NCBI GenBank assembly: GCA_016858145.1
Contig: JAEHOE010000039.1
Coordinates: 558,001 to 622,000 of the forward strand
Direction: 5' to 3'
DNA: 64,000 bases
DNA from: Edaphochlamys debaryana
Lineage: Eukaryota; Chlorophyta; Chlorophyceae; Chlamydomonadales
The position numbers and the translations under genes are program-made. The notes beneath the pieces are model-generated. The model saw only the letters and a program-made list of their open reading frames with translations. It had not been told where the DNA came from and did no database searches. This document shows positions 1-13,000 of this stretch, one piece after another (the first letter of the stretch is position 1; each line of letters opens with the position of its first letter).

Positions 1-56
1 CCCCCCACCCCCTCAAACCCCCCTCCTCCCTCCCACCCCTCCCCCACCCCCCTCAG

Positions 57-1106
57 GCCCTCCTCCTCCTGCTGGTGCTGTGCCTCATCGCCCTGGTCAA
101 CACGCTCTGCAACGCGCTGCGGGCGGCGCTGCTCACGGCCATGGAGTTCGTCTCCTTGATGGTGCTGTCCATGTCCCTCACGCTGGGGCTGTTCTTCGTG
201 GGCGCGGGCGGCAGCGGCAGCGGCCTCGACAGCCCGGTGAGGCGGTGGTGATGGTGGTCGCGCATGGGCGTGGGGGCGTGGGGATTGGTGGCTGGTGGCG
301 ACGGCCCAGTGGTGGGGGTTGTTAAAGACAACGGGGCGTAGTGCCGCGCCCCCAGGTGGGGGTGGGCGGTCTCTGAGCTTGGGCCGAGCTTGGGCGTTCG
401 GCCTTGGGCACGGGGCCTGTGGTGGGGCCTGCGTGTGCAAGTGCGGTCCCCTGGCCCCGAGTCCCTCTCACCCTTCCCCTCTTCCCTCTTCCCCTTCCCT
501 CTCCCCCCTCTCCCCCCCACCCCTGTCCAGACCGCCGAGGATGCTGTGGGTATCCTCATCCTGCTCCTCAACGTGGCGCTGCTGGCGGCCTTCGCCGGCC
601 TGCTGCTGAGGAGGGGGCTGCCGGGGGCGCTGGAGCGGGCGCGGCGCTGGGGGCGGACCGCGGCCTGCTGCAGGCGGCCGGCGGCGGACGAGGGCGGGGG
701 GGGAGAAGGGGGAGCAGGGGTGGGGGCCGAAGGGGGTAGCACGGGTGGGGTCGAGCAGGGCAAGGCGGGCGGGGGGGACATTGAGCGGCCGGCAAAGGGA
801 GAGGAAGAAGGGGAGGGGGAGCTGGAGGGGGAGGTGGAGCAGGAGGGGGACGCGGCAGCGCTGAACTTAGGGCCGCGCGAGGCGACCAGCCCCAGTGATG
901 CTCACGAGGCAGCTGAGCGCGGGGAGAGCGCCCTACTGGATCAGGGGCAGGGGCAGGGGCAGGCAGCGCCTTCGCCGCAAGCAGGTATGGAGGGCCGGGC
1001 CCCGGAGGAGGCGGGCCCGGAGGGTGTTGGGGCCGGGGCCGTGCGGTCGCACAGTGTGGGGATCGTGGTGGAGGTCAGGAGCGGGGGTGGGGAGGGCCAG
1101 GAGTGA
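57..1106 (+). CDS. C-terminal part of a multi-pass membrane protein (5' partial)
   Basis: Two exons are visible: 57-236 (after a CTCAG acceptor, ending before GTGAGG) and 531-1106 (after CTGTCCAG, ending in TGA). The first encodes two strongly hydrophobic stretches, one starting ALLLLLVLCLIALVNTL and one around FVSLMVLSMSLTLGLFFVG. The second starts with a third hydrophobic helix (VGILILLLNVALLAAFAGLLL). About 160 residues of Glu/Gly-rich, probably cytosolic, low-complexity tail follow. This arrangement resembles the C-terminus of a channel-like or receptor-like protein, but no signature motif is present in the visible part, so no function is assigned. The 5' end lies outside the window. The long tail could contain a further unrecognised intron. 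Confidence 0.6.
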
Positions 1107-2583
1107 GGCTGTGAGCGGTGAGTGGGTTGAGCTACCGTGAACGAATGATGGCAGGAGCGGTGCTTATGCGTAGAATGCTGCTAGTCGAACGGCCAGCGGT
1201 GGACTGGGCAAACCCTTGAGGGTGGTACTATCTACTATGCCTCGGTGCCGTGTCGGCTGTGACTAAGCCCCGGGGCGGGCAATCCATAGGTAGCGTAGGC
1301 CGTAGGTAGCGCACATCCAATTTCGGGGTCGTACTGAGACGTGAGACCCCCACCCCTCCATCAGTCTGTGACTCTGTGTGTGTCGTGCATGTGACGTTGT
1401 GGCCTCCCTATGGCCCCATGTGGCAAGTCGGGCGTTGGGCTCCCTCCCAATGGAGCAGGCTTTACAACAGGGTGCAGGGGTGCAGCGTGCAAGCGAGAGC
1501 AGTTTAAGCAGGCAGTGGGAAGCAATTAGCTGGGCTGACGGTGTGTGTAAGTGTTCCGGCAACCTCTTATCAGGTGCCGGGCGGGGGGGGCGAGGCGGCG
1601 GTCGGCGTGCAGTTCTCGGCCCTGTGCGGGATGCTTACCCCCAGCGGGCCGAGAATCCCGTGATGCTTACCCCCAGCGTTGGCCAGTTCTCAGCCGCATC
1701 ACCGACTACATCGTACATCTGCTGCGCGTACCGCAGCTACCGCTCCGTGTAGTGCTAGATAGCCCTGTTGCTAGTGCATTGCATGGAGGCTATGCCCTCC
1801 GACCCCCAGCGTTGGCCAGGCCCAGACTGCCTTGCCCAGAGCTTGGATGCTAGGGCTTTCCGTTGACGCCGCGCTGCGTTATAGACAGGTAGGTGTTGCC
1901 AGATAGCGCTCTAGGGCCAGGGACATACCGAAGCTCCAAACGTGGCAGGCCCGGCCCAGGCAGCATCTGGGAAGGGAGCAGCTGGGACTGCTGGGTGCAG
2001 TGGGGCCGGGGAGCGACTGAGGCCCCTTAGGAAGCTCAACACGGAGAAGTCGTTGGAAGTGCGTGGGTGCGGAAGCTCAACATGGGCGCGCCCCCGGCGG
2101 GGGCTGGGGCACTTGTCCTCGCTCGGGCCCTCTCGGGCGTGGCACGCTCGCGACCTGAAGACCCGACACCCCCGCGACCACGCCGCCGGCCCCGCTCGCG
2201 CGCAATTGAGTATGTATGTGACCAGCCCTATTGACCGGCATGCGTGGCTGCCCGCGAGGGGCGTGGGCATTCGGGCAGCCGTACTGCACACAAACTAGTT
2301 TTGGCGCTGCTCTTCTTGCCCTGCACTCTTGCCAGAGCCATACGTGAGCCCCAAGTCTATCTACTTCGCACGGCCCTGAGCGCCAGCCTTGACCCGAGCA
2401 AAATTTCGAGGGCCTCCAACAGGGGCCTCCTACACAGAACCCTCACACAGTCGGACTTAAGCAATCTCGGCTTCGCTCAAGTCAATCGGGCACTAACTCG
2501 GCGGAAGCTATCGTGTCCGCGCTCACTACTGGCAAACACAGGTCGTTGGACCAGCACTTTCCCACGCTAGAGCGACCGCAGCG
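1107..2583. other. Intergenic region, no gene recognised
   Basis: No exon chain with a recognisable product was found. It probably holds the 3' UTR of the upstream membrane-protein gene and the promoter of the gene starting at 2584. A short direct repeat (GATGCTTACCCCCAGCG) occurs near 1629 and again near 1661, and a related CCCCAGCGTTGGCCAG recurs near 1803. Confidence 0.5.
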
Positions 2584-5136
2584 ATGCAGTCTCAGCTTCT
2601 GGCGTCAACGAGCTCGCCTGGGGTCTCTCCAGGCGGCTGGAAGGCCCGCACGCAGCCCCGGACGCCCAGGTGCGGCGCAATTGTGAACAAGGACGTCACG
2701 CGAGGCCGGTCGGGGACGAGTTGCGAGGTTGTTGACGTGGGCCTAGGGCTCTAGAGCTCAACCGTAGTCGCCTTGCCCACGCTCTGCAGCGCTGACGCGA
2801 CTCTTTGTGCTCCGACATTTCTGCTCACAGGCCTTGCGGAAGTCCAGGCACGACCTGCACCCCCCCGCTCCGGCTACCGCCTCCGGAAGCAGTCGCTGGT
2901 GTCGGTGTCTCGGTGAGCTCGCAGCGCGGCAACTCGGGCTTCTGACTGACCCTCCGACGAGGACTGCAAGCGCGTGGACCGCGACGCTTGAGCAGGGGCG
3001 GTGGCGCCACAGCCACTCCTGGCGACCCCCGCGATCGCGCGCGTCGTGCCTCGGACTGTCCCCATTTCTACCGTGAGAGCTCGACTGGTGTGCTCACGGG
3101 GTTCTTTTGCTGCGCAGGTTCCATCCACATCGGGGTCGCCATCCCGACCAGAGCAGTCTCACTCGCACCATTCAGCCGGGCGGTCACCGTCTCCGGGCCC
3201 CTCGTTCACCAGCAGCAAGCAGTCTCCCACGCCGCGGCCCATGAACGCGCCATTGCAAATCCTGGTCCGCGCGGCGGCTGAGGCGCGAGTGGTGCCCTCC
3301 CCCCCTGCGGACCTCTCGGAGGTCACCTCCCGCCTGGCTCAGACGCTAAGCTGGCCCGGGCTCCAGGCAAGTCGGCTCGTGCTCGTGCTCAGCACCCCTC
3401 TCCCTGTCTCTCCGCCCCTGCCGTCTCCTCTGGACGCGGGCTCCCCGTTACGTCACGTTGACTCGCGTTGACTCCCTGCCTCGTAACCACACACCATTCT
3501 CCCGCGCCTGCGCCTCCTTACCCTCTTCCTCCCTCCCTCTCCCCTATATTATTATTCCTCTCACTGCACAGATGATGGCGCTCCAGTACCAGGGGCGCCT
3601 GGACCAGTCCTCGGTGGTGGCCGTGCTCCGACGCGCAGCGCAGCTGGCGGCCTCCACGCCCTCCCCCACGCCCGCTGAGCAGTACGCGTGCGCGCGGTTC
3701 CTGGAGTCGATCGCGATGACGTGTGCGTCGCTCATCCCCTCGATGAACGCGGCCACCGTGGCCGGCGTGCTGGGCACGCTGGGCGCGCTGGCGGCCAGCG
3801 GCATGCTCATCCTGCGGCAGGTGCCGTACATGGTCGTGGTGCTCGTCCAGGTGCGGGGGGCGCGGCGGTGAAGAAGGGGTGGAGGAGCGGCCGATGGGGC
3901 CGGGACGGGGTGGGGTGGCGGAGTGAAGCGGTGGTGGAAGAGTGGCGGGGGATCTCGCAATCGGGAGGGGAAGGTCCGCGACAAAGGCGATAGTGGCACT
4001 CCGGGTCGTGAGTGCGTGGGGCAGGCGGGCTCGAGGCGTTGTGCTGGGAGGTCTTTCGGCGACGGAGGCCGGGCAACGGGCTATCGCTTCAACCGTGCAG
4101 TGATGAAGGCCGGAGGCCGGGGGCAGCGGGCTTTCGCAAAGACCGTGCGGCAGCGAGGGGTGGCGGACGCGTCGAATCTAAACAAAATGAACCGGCCATG
4201 GCACACAAACTGAGGCGGGGACAGGTAGATGTGGTTTTGCTTCACCCGCATGCCGACGTGCCCCGCCTCCCCGTCCTCCCCCCGCAGGCGCTCATCCTGG
4301 CCTCCCTGCCTCAGCTGCACGAGTACAGCGGCCCGCAGCTGGCCTTCGTGCTCCGCGGCTGCGCCATGCTGTCGCCCAGCGGCCTGCCGGAGGTGTGGCT
4401 GGACGAGTGGCAGGCGGTCACCACGGTGCCCGTGCTGTCGGCCATGCCGCCCGAGGCCCTGGACGCCGTGGTGGGGGCGCTGCAGACGCTCTACAACCGC
4501 CAGAACTGGCTGCCGCAGGTGCGCGCGGGCGCGGGCGCGGTTGATGTGGGTCGGGCGGGGGCGATGGCGATGTGGGTCAGGATTGGGGGCTTGGAAGCCG
4601 GGCCGCGGAGGTCCTGGCTGGCAGGCTGCAGAGTCGAGGTTGGTTAAATCCCTGGCGTGTGGCGCCTGCTGCTTCGTCCCACGCTCTTCCTCGGGCGCAA
4701 CTAATTTTCCTTTCATGCCTCCTCTCCATCCTTCCCCCAGGACCGCTGGCTGGGCGAGCTGCTCATGGTGGTGGAGAAGCAGCTGCCCGACTACGACGGA
4801 GAGGTGAGAGAGGGGTCGGGGGCCCGAGGCTCTACGGGCGAGGAAAGGGAAAGGGGTGGAATAAAAAGGATAGGAAGGACGAAGTGTTTAGGAGGGCGAG
4901 GGGGAATGTTGTGTTTGCGCTCGCGCTAACGCTCTCCCTCCGTCTCTTCACGCCAACCCCAGGGCCTGCGGCAGCTGGCGGTGGCTCTGGCGGGTCTGGA
5001 GGTGCGGCCGCACAACGGCTGGCTGGGCAAGTTCCGGGCGGCGTTCGACAAGCGGGTGGCGGCGGCAGAGGTGGAGCCGCAGGACGTGGCGGGGGTGCTG
5101 TACGCATTCACTAAGCTGGAGGTGGCCTTTGCGTAA
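2584..5136 (+). CDS. Helical-repeat protein resembling organellar FAST/RAP-type RNA-binding factors
   Basis: Seven exons join in frame: 2584-2669, 2831-2912, 3118-3366, 3572-3850, 4288-4518, 4741-4803 and 4963-5136 (TAA), giving 387 aa. The first about 110 residues are Ser/Pro/Arg-rich and suit an organelle transit peptide plus linker. The remainder is a string of amphipathic helices with motifs such as PADLSEVTSRLAQTL, LPQLHEYSGPQLAFVLRGCA and VEPQDVAGVLYAFTKLEV. This FAST-kinase-like/OPR-like pattern is typical of algal chloroplast or mitochondrial RNA maturation and translation factors. No C-terminal RAP domain is visible, so the protein is short for the family. The intron after 3366 has a GC donor (CAG|GCAAGT). 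The start was chosen because its phase matches through exons 1 to 3. The function is a family-level inference. Confidence 0.68.
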
Positions 5137-7006
5137 GGCGGCATTCGCGTGAGGTGGCCCTTGCGGGCAGGCGGGGAGTAGCAGCCCGCGGGGACGCATT
5201 ATATCCGGCCCCCGCTGTGCTGGGATCTGGCCGAGGGGCGGTTATCCGGCAAACATGAGCGGATGGAGGGAGTGGGCTGAGGCAGGGCATGGGGTGCGCG
5301 GAGGCGAGCGCCCTTGCGCCCCCGCGCCTGGGCCGGCCTGTTTTGGCCGCGAGAGCGTCCGTGAGGTATGAGGGCGAAACCTTTTTGTGTCTAAGGTGGC
5401 CGGTGGGCCGTTTGATTGGGCCGTCATTACGACGACGGCTTTCTTTGTTGTGCGCGGCCCGTGCGGGGTGCCAGTGCGCTGACCGTAACCACAGGGCTCG
5501 CGCATTCATAAAGCGTCTAGGGGTTTTACGACATGCGCTGACGTTGCATCTGACATATCACTAGTTAATTTACCTAAGCACTCGTAGCTTGTAGTGGAGA
5601 GGGGTGGGGGGCGAAGGGTGAGGGGGTGAGGGTTAGCGTTGTTCACAAAAGGGAGTACTGGCACGGTAAGAAGCCTTCGCAGGCGCTGCCTGCACATGCG
5701 AAGAAGACATGGATTTACGGGTCGTGAGTTGCGGTCCGTTGAGAGCTCGGGCAGCCACGGTCTGCGCCGCCACCACTGCTAAAATATGAGGCGCGCTGCG
5801 CCAGCAATGCCGCTTTCTCGGCTGATTGCCATGGGGTTACGAAATCCCACGGAGGGTTGATGGTGTAACTCGTGAGTGTCGTGCTGATATGTGAAGCGGG
5901 GTGAAGAGGGCAACACTGCAGTGTGGCCACTGCTGGGCGACCCGGGAGGCCTCGCCCCGTTAGGCCTTTGCCCTGCCGTCACCGGATTGACCGAGGAGTT
6001 TCGCGTGGAATGCTGGTCCATGCATCAGCAGCGCAAGGGGCCCCTCGCACCGCGTTCCCCTTCGGAGGCTGGCCCCGCTGCATTTCGGCTGCAGGCCTGC
6101 AGTGTCGCACCTTGTCGTCAGCAAGATTGGCGTAGCACTTGCAGCAACCTGCAGCAACGTGCGGCGCTCCAGGGGTCACGGCGGAGGCTCCGGCAGATGC
6201 AGAGGCCGTCGCAGACCGCACGGCATTCCGTGCTGGCAGTTGCTACCCACTGCGCGGGGGCAGACGTTCCGGACCGCACGGGGCTTCCGCTGGCTGCCTG
6301 TCCCCATCTCCTCCTGTCGGTGCGCGCGCTTGGCCCTGGTTGGCTGTGTGCGAACAGTGGCATACCCTGACCCCGACTTACTCACCTTGCTTCCCCCCAT
6401 GACCGGCCTTTGTCCCCTCGGGCTTGAAACTACAGCGCGAACGCACAGACCGACTTAACTCGGCACTTTGTGCCGCACTTTGGGCACATGTCACCATCGC
6501 CATGACGCGAACCCGCACCAGCGCGCCCTGACACAACCGAGTTGAACAAATTTACCTGTGTCCGCATGTTCCCTCATGCTACGTAAACATGCCAGGGCTG
6601 CAGACCGCCCACACATCACGACCATGTGATATGGGCTGACACCACACCACGTCTCCTCGACCCAGAAATGAAGAGGACTGCTGGAGCAAGCATTAGGGCA
6701 CACGGAGCGGTGAGCAGCGTCGGGTCTGGGGCTTGACTCGACTTGTGTGTGCCCAAGGGCCCCTGCCTGCCGCAACTCCCGATGAAAGAAGAGGTTAAAT
6801 AATTCACAAACGGCAGCCGAGGCTGAAAATTCGTCAGCCGTGACCGCCAAGCATGCGTTCGGCAGGGGGCTTCACACGCTTGAAAACAGGACCTAGCACG
6901 ATACGCACTGTTACTAGACCTGTGTTCGGAGGGTATGCAGGTCAGCGCCCCTGGCTGGCATGCGTCGTGAGACCACCCTCGCGTTTTCCCCTCATACCTT
7001 TGCAAG
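5137..7006. other. Intergenic region; probable promoter and 5' exon(s) of the phosphodiesterase gene
   Basis: No conserved coding segment was recognised. The reading frame of the first certain phosphodiesterase exon meets an in-frame TGA near 6968 with no ATG between, so the true start must lie in an upstream exon here. An ATG at 6853 opens an 88-nt frame ending at a GTCAGC donor (6941). Its phase (one base over) does not fit the acceptor at 7006, so I do not accept it. Confidence 0.45.
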
Positions 7007-10000
7007 GCCGCTGCTCGACTGCTACGCTCATATCCGAGTACGTACCTGCTGCCGCTACTGGTCCTGGGGCTCATTCTCGGGTTCGGCTTGTGGGGTGTGC
7101 AGCGCATTGCCCAGGCCGAAGAGGACAGCGCCCAAGTGAGTCGACTCTGGTTGACTGGGCGGCGACGGCAGGATTGTGATGACCGCTTTGGGAGGGGGTG
7201 GGTGGGGGGTGGGCAGAAGCAAAGCCGACAGGGGGCGGCAAACCCAAGGGCACGGGTGCCAGCTTGGGGTGTTGGGTGCTGAGTGTGGGTGTTACCTACC
7301 ACCCCCACCCTGCCACTAAAGACCCGCTTCATCCATCTTCTCTGCAATACTTCACAGCCTGAACCCCGTAGTCTCCTAACGTGCGCCGCCCTGGGCCCAC
7401 CCACAACACCCTGCCGCCACCCCACTGCGCACCAACGCTCCCCACCCCCACTGCCCAAGCTCCTCCCCCTCCCACCCCTCCCCTCCCACCCCTCCCCTTC
7501 CACCCCTCCCCTCCCCCTCCCCTCCCCCTTCAGGCCGATGCCGTTGTGGCAGCTGCTGACGCGGCGCTGCAGCTGCAGGCAGCTGCCTGCGAGGCGGTCG
7601 GCGCGGCAGCGGCGCTGGCCTCGCTAGTGGTCGCGCAGCCGGGCTTTGCGGAGGCGGTGGGGGCGTTCGATCGCGTGGCACCGCGGCTGCGGGCAGAGGT
7701 GGGGGCAGCGGGGCCGGGGGCAGGAGGGTTCCGTCGGGGGAGCTACTGGGGTGGGCGGGGCCTGGGGGGTGGCTAGTGTTGTGGGGAGGAGGTGGTCGTG
7801 AGAGGGTACGCGAACGCGTGCTTGCGGAGGGGGGGCTGCGCCTGGGGCGCTCTTGGACGCCCACCTCGCCTCTGCTCGTCTGCTGGCCTCACCAGCGCTT
7901 GGTTGCATCCGTCATGGCTGGGGTCCAGGGCAGAGGGCAGCCGCCATCATGTAGCTCCTGTCATCGGTGCCTGCTGAGCCTGCTGCGAACCCGGCGTGCT
8001 GTGCATGCTGTGAACCGGGGGAAGCTGTGCCTGCTGTGAGCCTGCCCTGCCCTGACCTGGTCCCGCGCTGCCCCCGCCCCGCACCCCCTTGTGCCCCAGG
8101 CCCCCGCCGGTGCGGTGCGGCTGCTGCTGCTGGCACCCGCGGGGGTGGTGCGGGCGGTGTTCCCCGGCCCGGACGAGGAGGGGCTGATGGGGGCGGACCT
8201 GCTGAACGGTGTGTGAAGGGGGCGGGGCGGGCGGCACGGGGGCGCTGCAGGGTGGCGTTGCAGGGCGCAGGGAGGGGGTGTGGCCTGCAGAATACAGGGC
8301 GTTGGGGTTGGCGTCGAGGGGTGCAGGGGGGCAGGGGATAGGCTGCAAAGGCAGGGGATGGCCTGGCCCGAGCCCGGAAGCCTGGCTTGCCTACCTTTAT
8401 GTCGACACAAATGCTGTCCCGCCGCCCGTAGAAACCGTCAATGGGCAGCCACAGAGCCGCGCGGGGGCCCTGGCGGCGGTACGGCAGCGCACGGGCCCGG
8501 CCCTCAGCGGCCCCCACCGCCTCGCCGACGGCAGCCTCGTGCTTCGCTCCACGCAAGCCGTATTCGTACGGCTGCCGCCGCCAGGCGCCGCCGCCGCCGC
8601 CGCCTGGCGCCTGCCTGACGCCGTCAACCCGGCGTGCGGGCTGCTGTGTGCGCCCAACGCCAGCACCGGGGAGGCGTTCTGGGGCGTGGTGGGTGCCGCA
8701 TCGGGGGGGTGGGGTAACATCGTGTAGGGGTATTAGATGGGGGAAAAGGGCGTGGGTTAAGGGGGCCCTGTCCGTTCTGGGGCGTGGTGGGTGCCGTGGG
8801 GGGCGCGTGCTGCAAGGAGTAACGGGCAAACCCTTGGGGGCCTGGCGGCGCTTAGGGCCCTGTCACGGGATGGAGGCTGGCTGGGGCGGGTCACAGGGCA
8901 GCGACATTCCTGCGGACGGTTTTCAGCCCCAGCTCGGGAAGCTCTGGGCCGCGAGCTGCGACCACCACCGGCATGCTCCCGCCTGCCCCTTCGTCCGCCC
9001 CTAACCACGCCCAGTTCCCATGTTTCTCACCTCGCCGTTCCTCCCCCCTCCCCCCATCGCTCCCCCAGGCTGCAGCGCTGGTGGACGTTACGGCGCTGAC
9101 CCGAGCGCCCGCGGCCACCGTCACGAGCCTGCGTGCAGGATCTGGATCCAGATCTGAATCTGAATCTGGATCTGGATCTGCAGCGGCGGCGCTGGAGGGC
9201 CTGGCGGCTCAGGGCTACGCCTACAGCCTGGAGGCGTCCACCCCCGCCCCCTCTGAGGGGGCCCCGCGAGAGGGGGGGGCGGAGGGGGCATCGGGGGCGG
9301 TGGTGGTGGTGGCGGCGTCAGATCCGCCCCCCTCCGGTGATCCCGTCTCTGTGGCCGTGCGGATAGGGGACACACAGGTGAGGGGCCGGGGCCGGGGGCC
9401 TGGCGGAGTTGGGGCTGTAGGGTTACGGCCTGGCGATGTTGGGATAGCGGAGGTGGAGGCATTCCGGCGGCCGCTCAGAGGGTGCCCGCCAGTCCGCGTT
9501 TGCCGGAGTCGCCCCTTTGCTCGCCCGCTTAGCGCGCTCAGCAGCCTGGGACCGTCACCCCTCCCCCTCCTCCCCCTGACCCCTGCACCCTCCTCCCGCT
9601 CCCGCAGTGGCAGCTGTGGGTTGCCCCCGCCAAGGGGGGCTGGCGGCCGGCCTGGCTTGGGGGGCTGGTGGCGGCGGTGGTGGTGGTGGCGGCGGCGGTG
9701 GCGGCGCTGATGGCGGCGGCGCTGGTGGTGGGGCGGCGGCAGGCGCTGCTGCTACAGACGCTGCTGCCCAAGCACGTGATCCAGGTGTGTGTGTGGGGGG
9801 GGGACGGGGGGGGGGAGGCCTGCGACGCAAGCTGGTTCAGGTGGGGATGGAGGCATGGGGTGTGGGTGATCCCGGTGTGAACCCCAGGTGCGGACCCCCA
9901 GGCAGCCTGGGGGTCCTGGTGAGGAACCAAGCACAGGGGCACAGGGGCAAGGGGCCCGTTTTCTCCTGTGGCCCGCTTCCCACACAGCTGTGGGCCCCTC

Positions 10001-13000
10001 GCCACGTCGCCACCCCTGTAAGGCCGTTGTTCGCAAGGCCTTGCGCCCCCGCTCATCGGTCCCTCCTCCCCCCCCCCACCTCCAGGACTTGGCTGCCGGC
10101 AACTCCGTGGCAAGAGGGGAGAGGGGCATGACAGCAGGTGTGTGAAGGGCTGCTCGTGTTAGCCGGGGAAGCGTAGTGTGTGTGTGTGGGGGGGGGGGCT
10201 TGGGGAAGACGCAAGGGGCATGAGGTAAGAGATATGGGCTGGCGTAGTCTGGCCTGGCGTTGTGCCCCTCGCCGGTGTGCTCCATGGCAACGCCCATACA
10301 CACACGGCACGCCCATACACACACGCTTCCCCCCTCCCACCCCACCTCGTCCCCCCCAGACACCCCCGCCGACATGCTGCTGGGCATGATGCGCACGCTG
10401 CTCGAGGGCGGGGCGCCCGACCTGAGGGACGTGGTGTGGGTGCGCACCGCGCTGTCTCGCAACGTGGACTTCTACCAGCCCACCAACCTGAGGGGCACCA
10501 TCAAGGGGGCCAACTTCGATGTGAGGGATGGGGGGAGGGCGGTGGAGGGGACAGGGGGAGGGGGGTGTAAGGGCATGCAGGGGAAGGGGGGGAGGAGGCA
10601 GAGGGGCTCCACTGAGGGAGCCAACTACGATGTGTGTGTGGGGGGGGAGGGGGGGGGACAGGGGACAGGGGGGGCATGGGGGCAGGGGGGAGGGGGGGAG
10701 GGGGGGAGGAGGTGAAGGGGCTAGTGCGTGGGGGGGACTCGAGCGACTGCCGGAAGGTCGTCTGAAGTGCTGCCTCGAGTGGCGGTGCCCTCTGGCCTTT
10801 CTCTCCAAACCCGCCTTCCTTACCTTGCCTCTTTTTCCCCAGACCGACGTGACGGCAGCCCTCATGCGTCAGCTCGGGGCCGGCGGCGGCGCCGACGCCC
10901 TTTCGGCCTGCTCCGAAGATCTGACGCCGTACAACAGTGGCCCTGGCGACGCCGACGGCGGCGGCGACGACGACAGCCCGTTCGTGGCCATCAGCCGCGC
11001 GGGTACGAACGGATCCAACATCGGCGGCGGCGGTGGCGGCGCCGTCGGCTCTTGGGACACGCTGACGGGGGCGCTGACCATGCTGCTGGCGGCGCCGCCA
11101 CCGCCGCCGCCGCTGCTGGCGTCGGCGACGGGGATGTACAGCCCGACGGCGGGCGTGTCGGCGGTGGTGACGGCGACGACGGCAGGTGGCGGCGGCGGCG
11201 GCGGCGGCACGGAGGCGGGCGGGCTGATGGTGGATCTGGTGGCGGCGGAGGCGCGCGCTCCGTCGCTGCTGCCGTCGCCGCTGCCGTCACCGCGGGCCGG
11301 CACGCCGCCACCGTCAGGTCACGGCATGTTAGAAACACGCGATTCGGTTCTGGGCCGGCTTCGGTTGCCGGGCGGCGGCGGCGGCGGCAGTGGCGGCGGC
11401 GGCAGCTTCACCCGGCAGGGCTCCGGCAGGGCTGGCGGCGGCGCCGGCGGGTGGAAGGAAAAGGCGGATCGGGAGAGGGATCGCGACAGGGAGGGCTCAA
11501 CGGTTCGGATGCGGATAGACGCAGCCGCCGCCGCCGCGGCGGCGGCGGCAGGCGGCGGCGGCGGCGGTGGCATCCGGGCGGAAAGCAGCCTCGGCGGCGG
11601 CAGCGGCAGCGGCCTTGCCGGCTTGGCTACTATGCCCAGCGCCGGCCGCAGGGCGGCGGCGGCGGCGGCGGCGGCGCTGTCGCCGTCGGGTGCCTCCGTC
11701 GGGCCGCCGTCGGCGCGGGACCCTAGCCAGAGTCAGGCGCAGGCGCACGTGACGGTGCCGCCGCCGGTCATCGAGGAGGTGAGGGGCGGGGGGGGGGGAA
11801 GGCGAGGGGTTTGGCACGAGCGGCCCGCGGGAGCGTCGTAGCTGAGCCGCACGGGTTCCGTACCAAGGTACGGCACCGGGATTCCCTCGATCCTTGGCTC
11901 TCTCACACACACCGTGCCCCCTGTCCCTGTCCCCGATCCCCTTCCCCATCTTTTATCCCCTGTCCCCTCCTGTCTCCCCCCTCCCCCCTGTCAGGTGGAG
12001 CGGCTGCTTGCCTCCGCCGACCACTGGCAGTTTGACACGTGGCGCCTGGCGGAGGCAACACAGGTGTGTGGGGGGGGGAAGGGAGGAAGGCGGGGCAGGG
12101 AGGGGGGGCGTAGGCGGGAGTGCGCCCATGGCGGCCCATGCTTCCGCGCAGCTGCCTTGCACTGGCCTTCCCCGGGGTCGGACAGGGGCCGTGGGGCCAC
12201 GGAGCGCACGCCATGCCTGCCGTGCTACCGCCATGCCTCCCAAAGCCCCCTGCCCCCCCTCTCTCCCCCCTCCCCCGCCTGTCAGGGCCACCCCCTGTCC
12301 TGCCTGGGGTTCTTCCTGCTCCACAGAGAGGGCCTCATGCGCACCTTTAAGATCAACCCATCCACCCTGGCCAGGTGGGGAGTAAGGGGGGGGAGGGGAA
12401 GAAGGGGGAGAGGGGGGGAGGCGAGGGGAGCAGGTGCGGGGAATGGCGGCAGGGGCGCAGGGCGGGGGCGCAGGGGGGAGGGGAGGGCTGGGGGCTGTGG
12501 TGGGGGCAGGTGTGTGGGGGCAGTTGTGTGGGGGGTCTCACTCGCATTTCCTGCGGTGCTGCCCCCTCCTCGGCAACGGCCAAACCACCATATAACCAGC
12601 AACCGTGTGGGGGCAGGTGTGTGGGGGCGGCCTCCTCTAGCGCACGGACCCTGTCGTCTGAAGAGCCGCTGCCCCCCATCGCACCCCCCGCGGTGCTGGC
12701 CCCGCCTCGGGAACCGTCCAACCACCATCCAACCGCCAACCACCCAACTTCCAACCGCCCAACCGCCCAACCGCAGGCTGCTCCGTGCCGTGGAGGCGGG
12801 CTACTCTCCCACCATCCCCTACCACAACTCCACACACGCGGCGGACGTGCTACAGGTGTGGAAAGGGGGGGGAGGGCGGGGAAGGGGCGCACACGGGCTT
12901 CAGACGTGATAGTTGTATTCTTCCCTTGTCCTCCCATATGTTGTGATGACCACGCCGCGTGTGGTGTGCTGTGGAAGGGGGAGGGATGCGGTTTGGGAGC

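Noticed and set aside
6853..6940. Possible first exon of the phosphodiesterase (ATG to a GTCAGC donor)
   Set aside because: Its phase does not match the exon starting at 7007.
6616..7503. 295-aa open frame on the - strand
   Set aside because: It overlaps the phosphodiesterase TM-coding exon on the other strand and shows no conserved motif.
12727..12774. CCAACCG repeat as telomere-like DNA
   Set aside because: Green-algal telomere repeats are TTTTAGGG or TTTAGGG types; this tract is internal to an intron.
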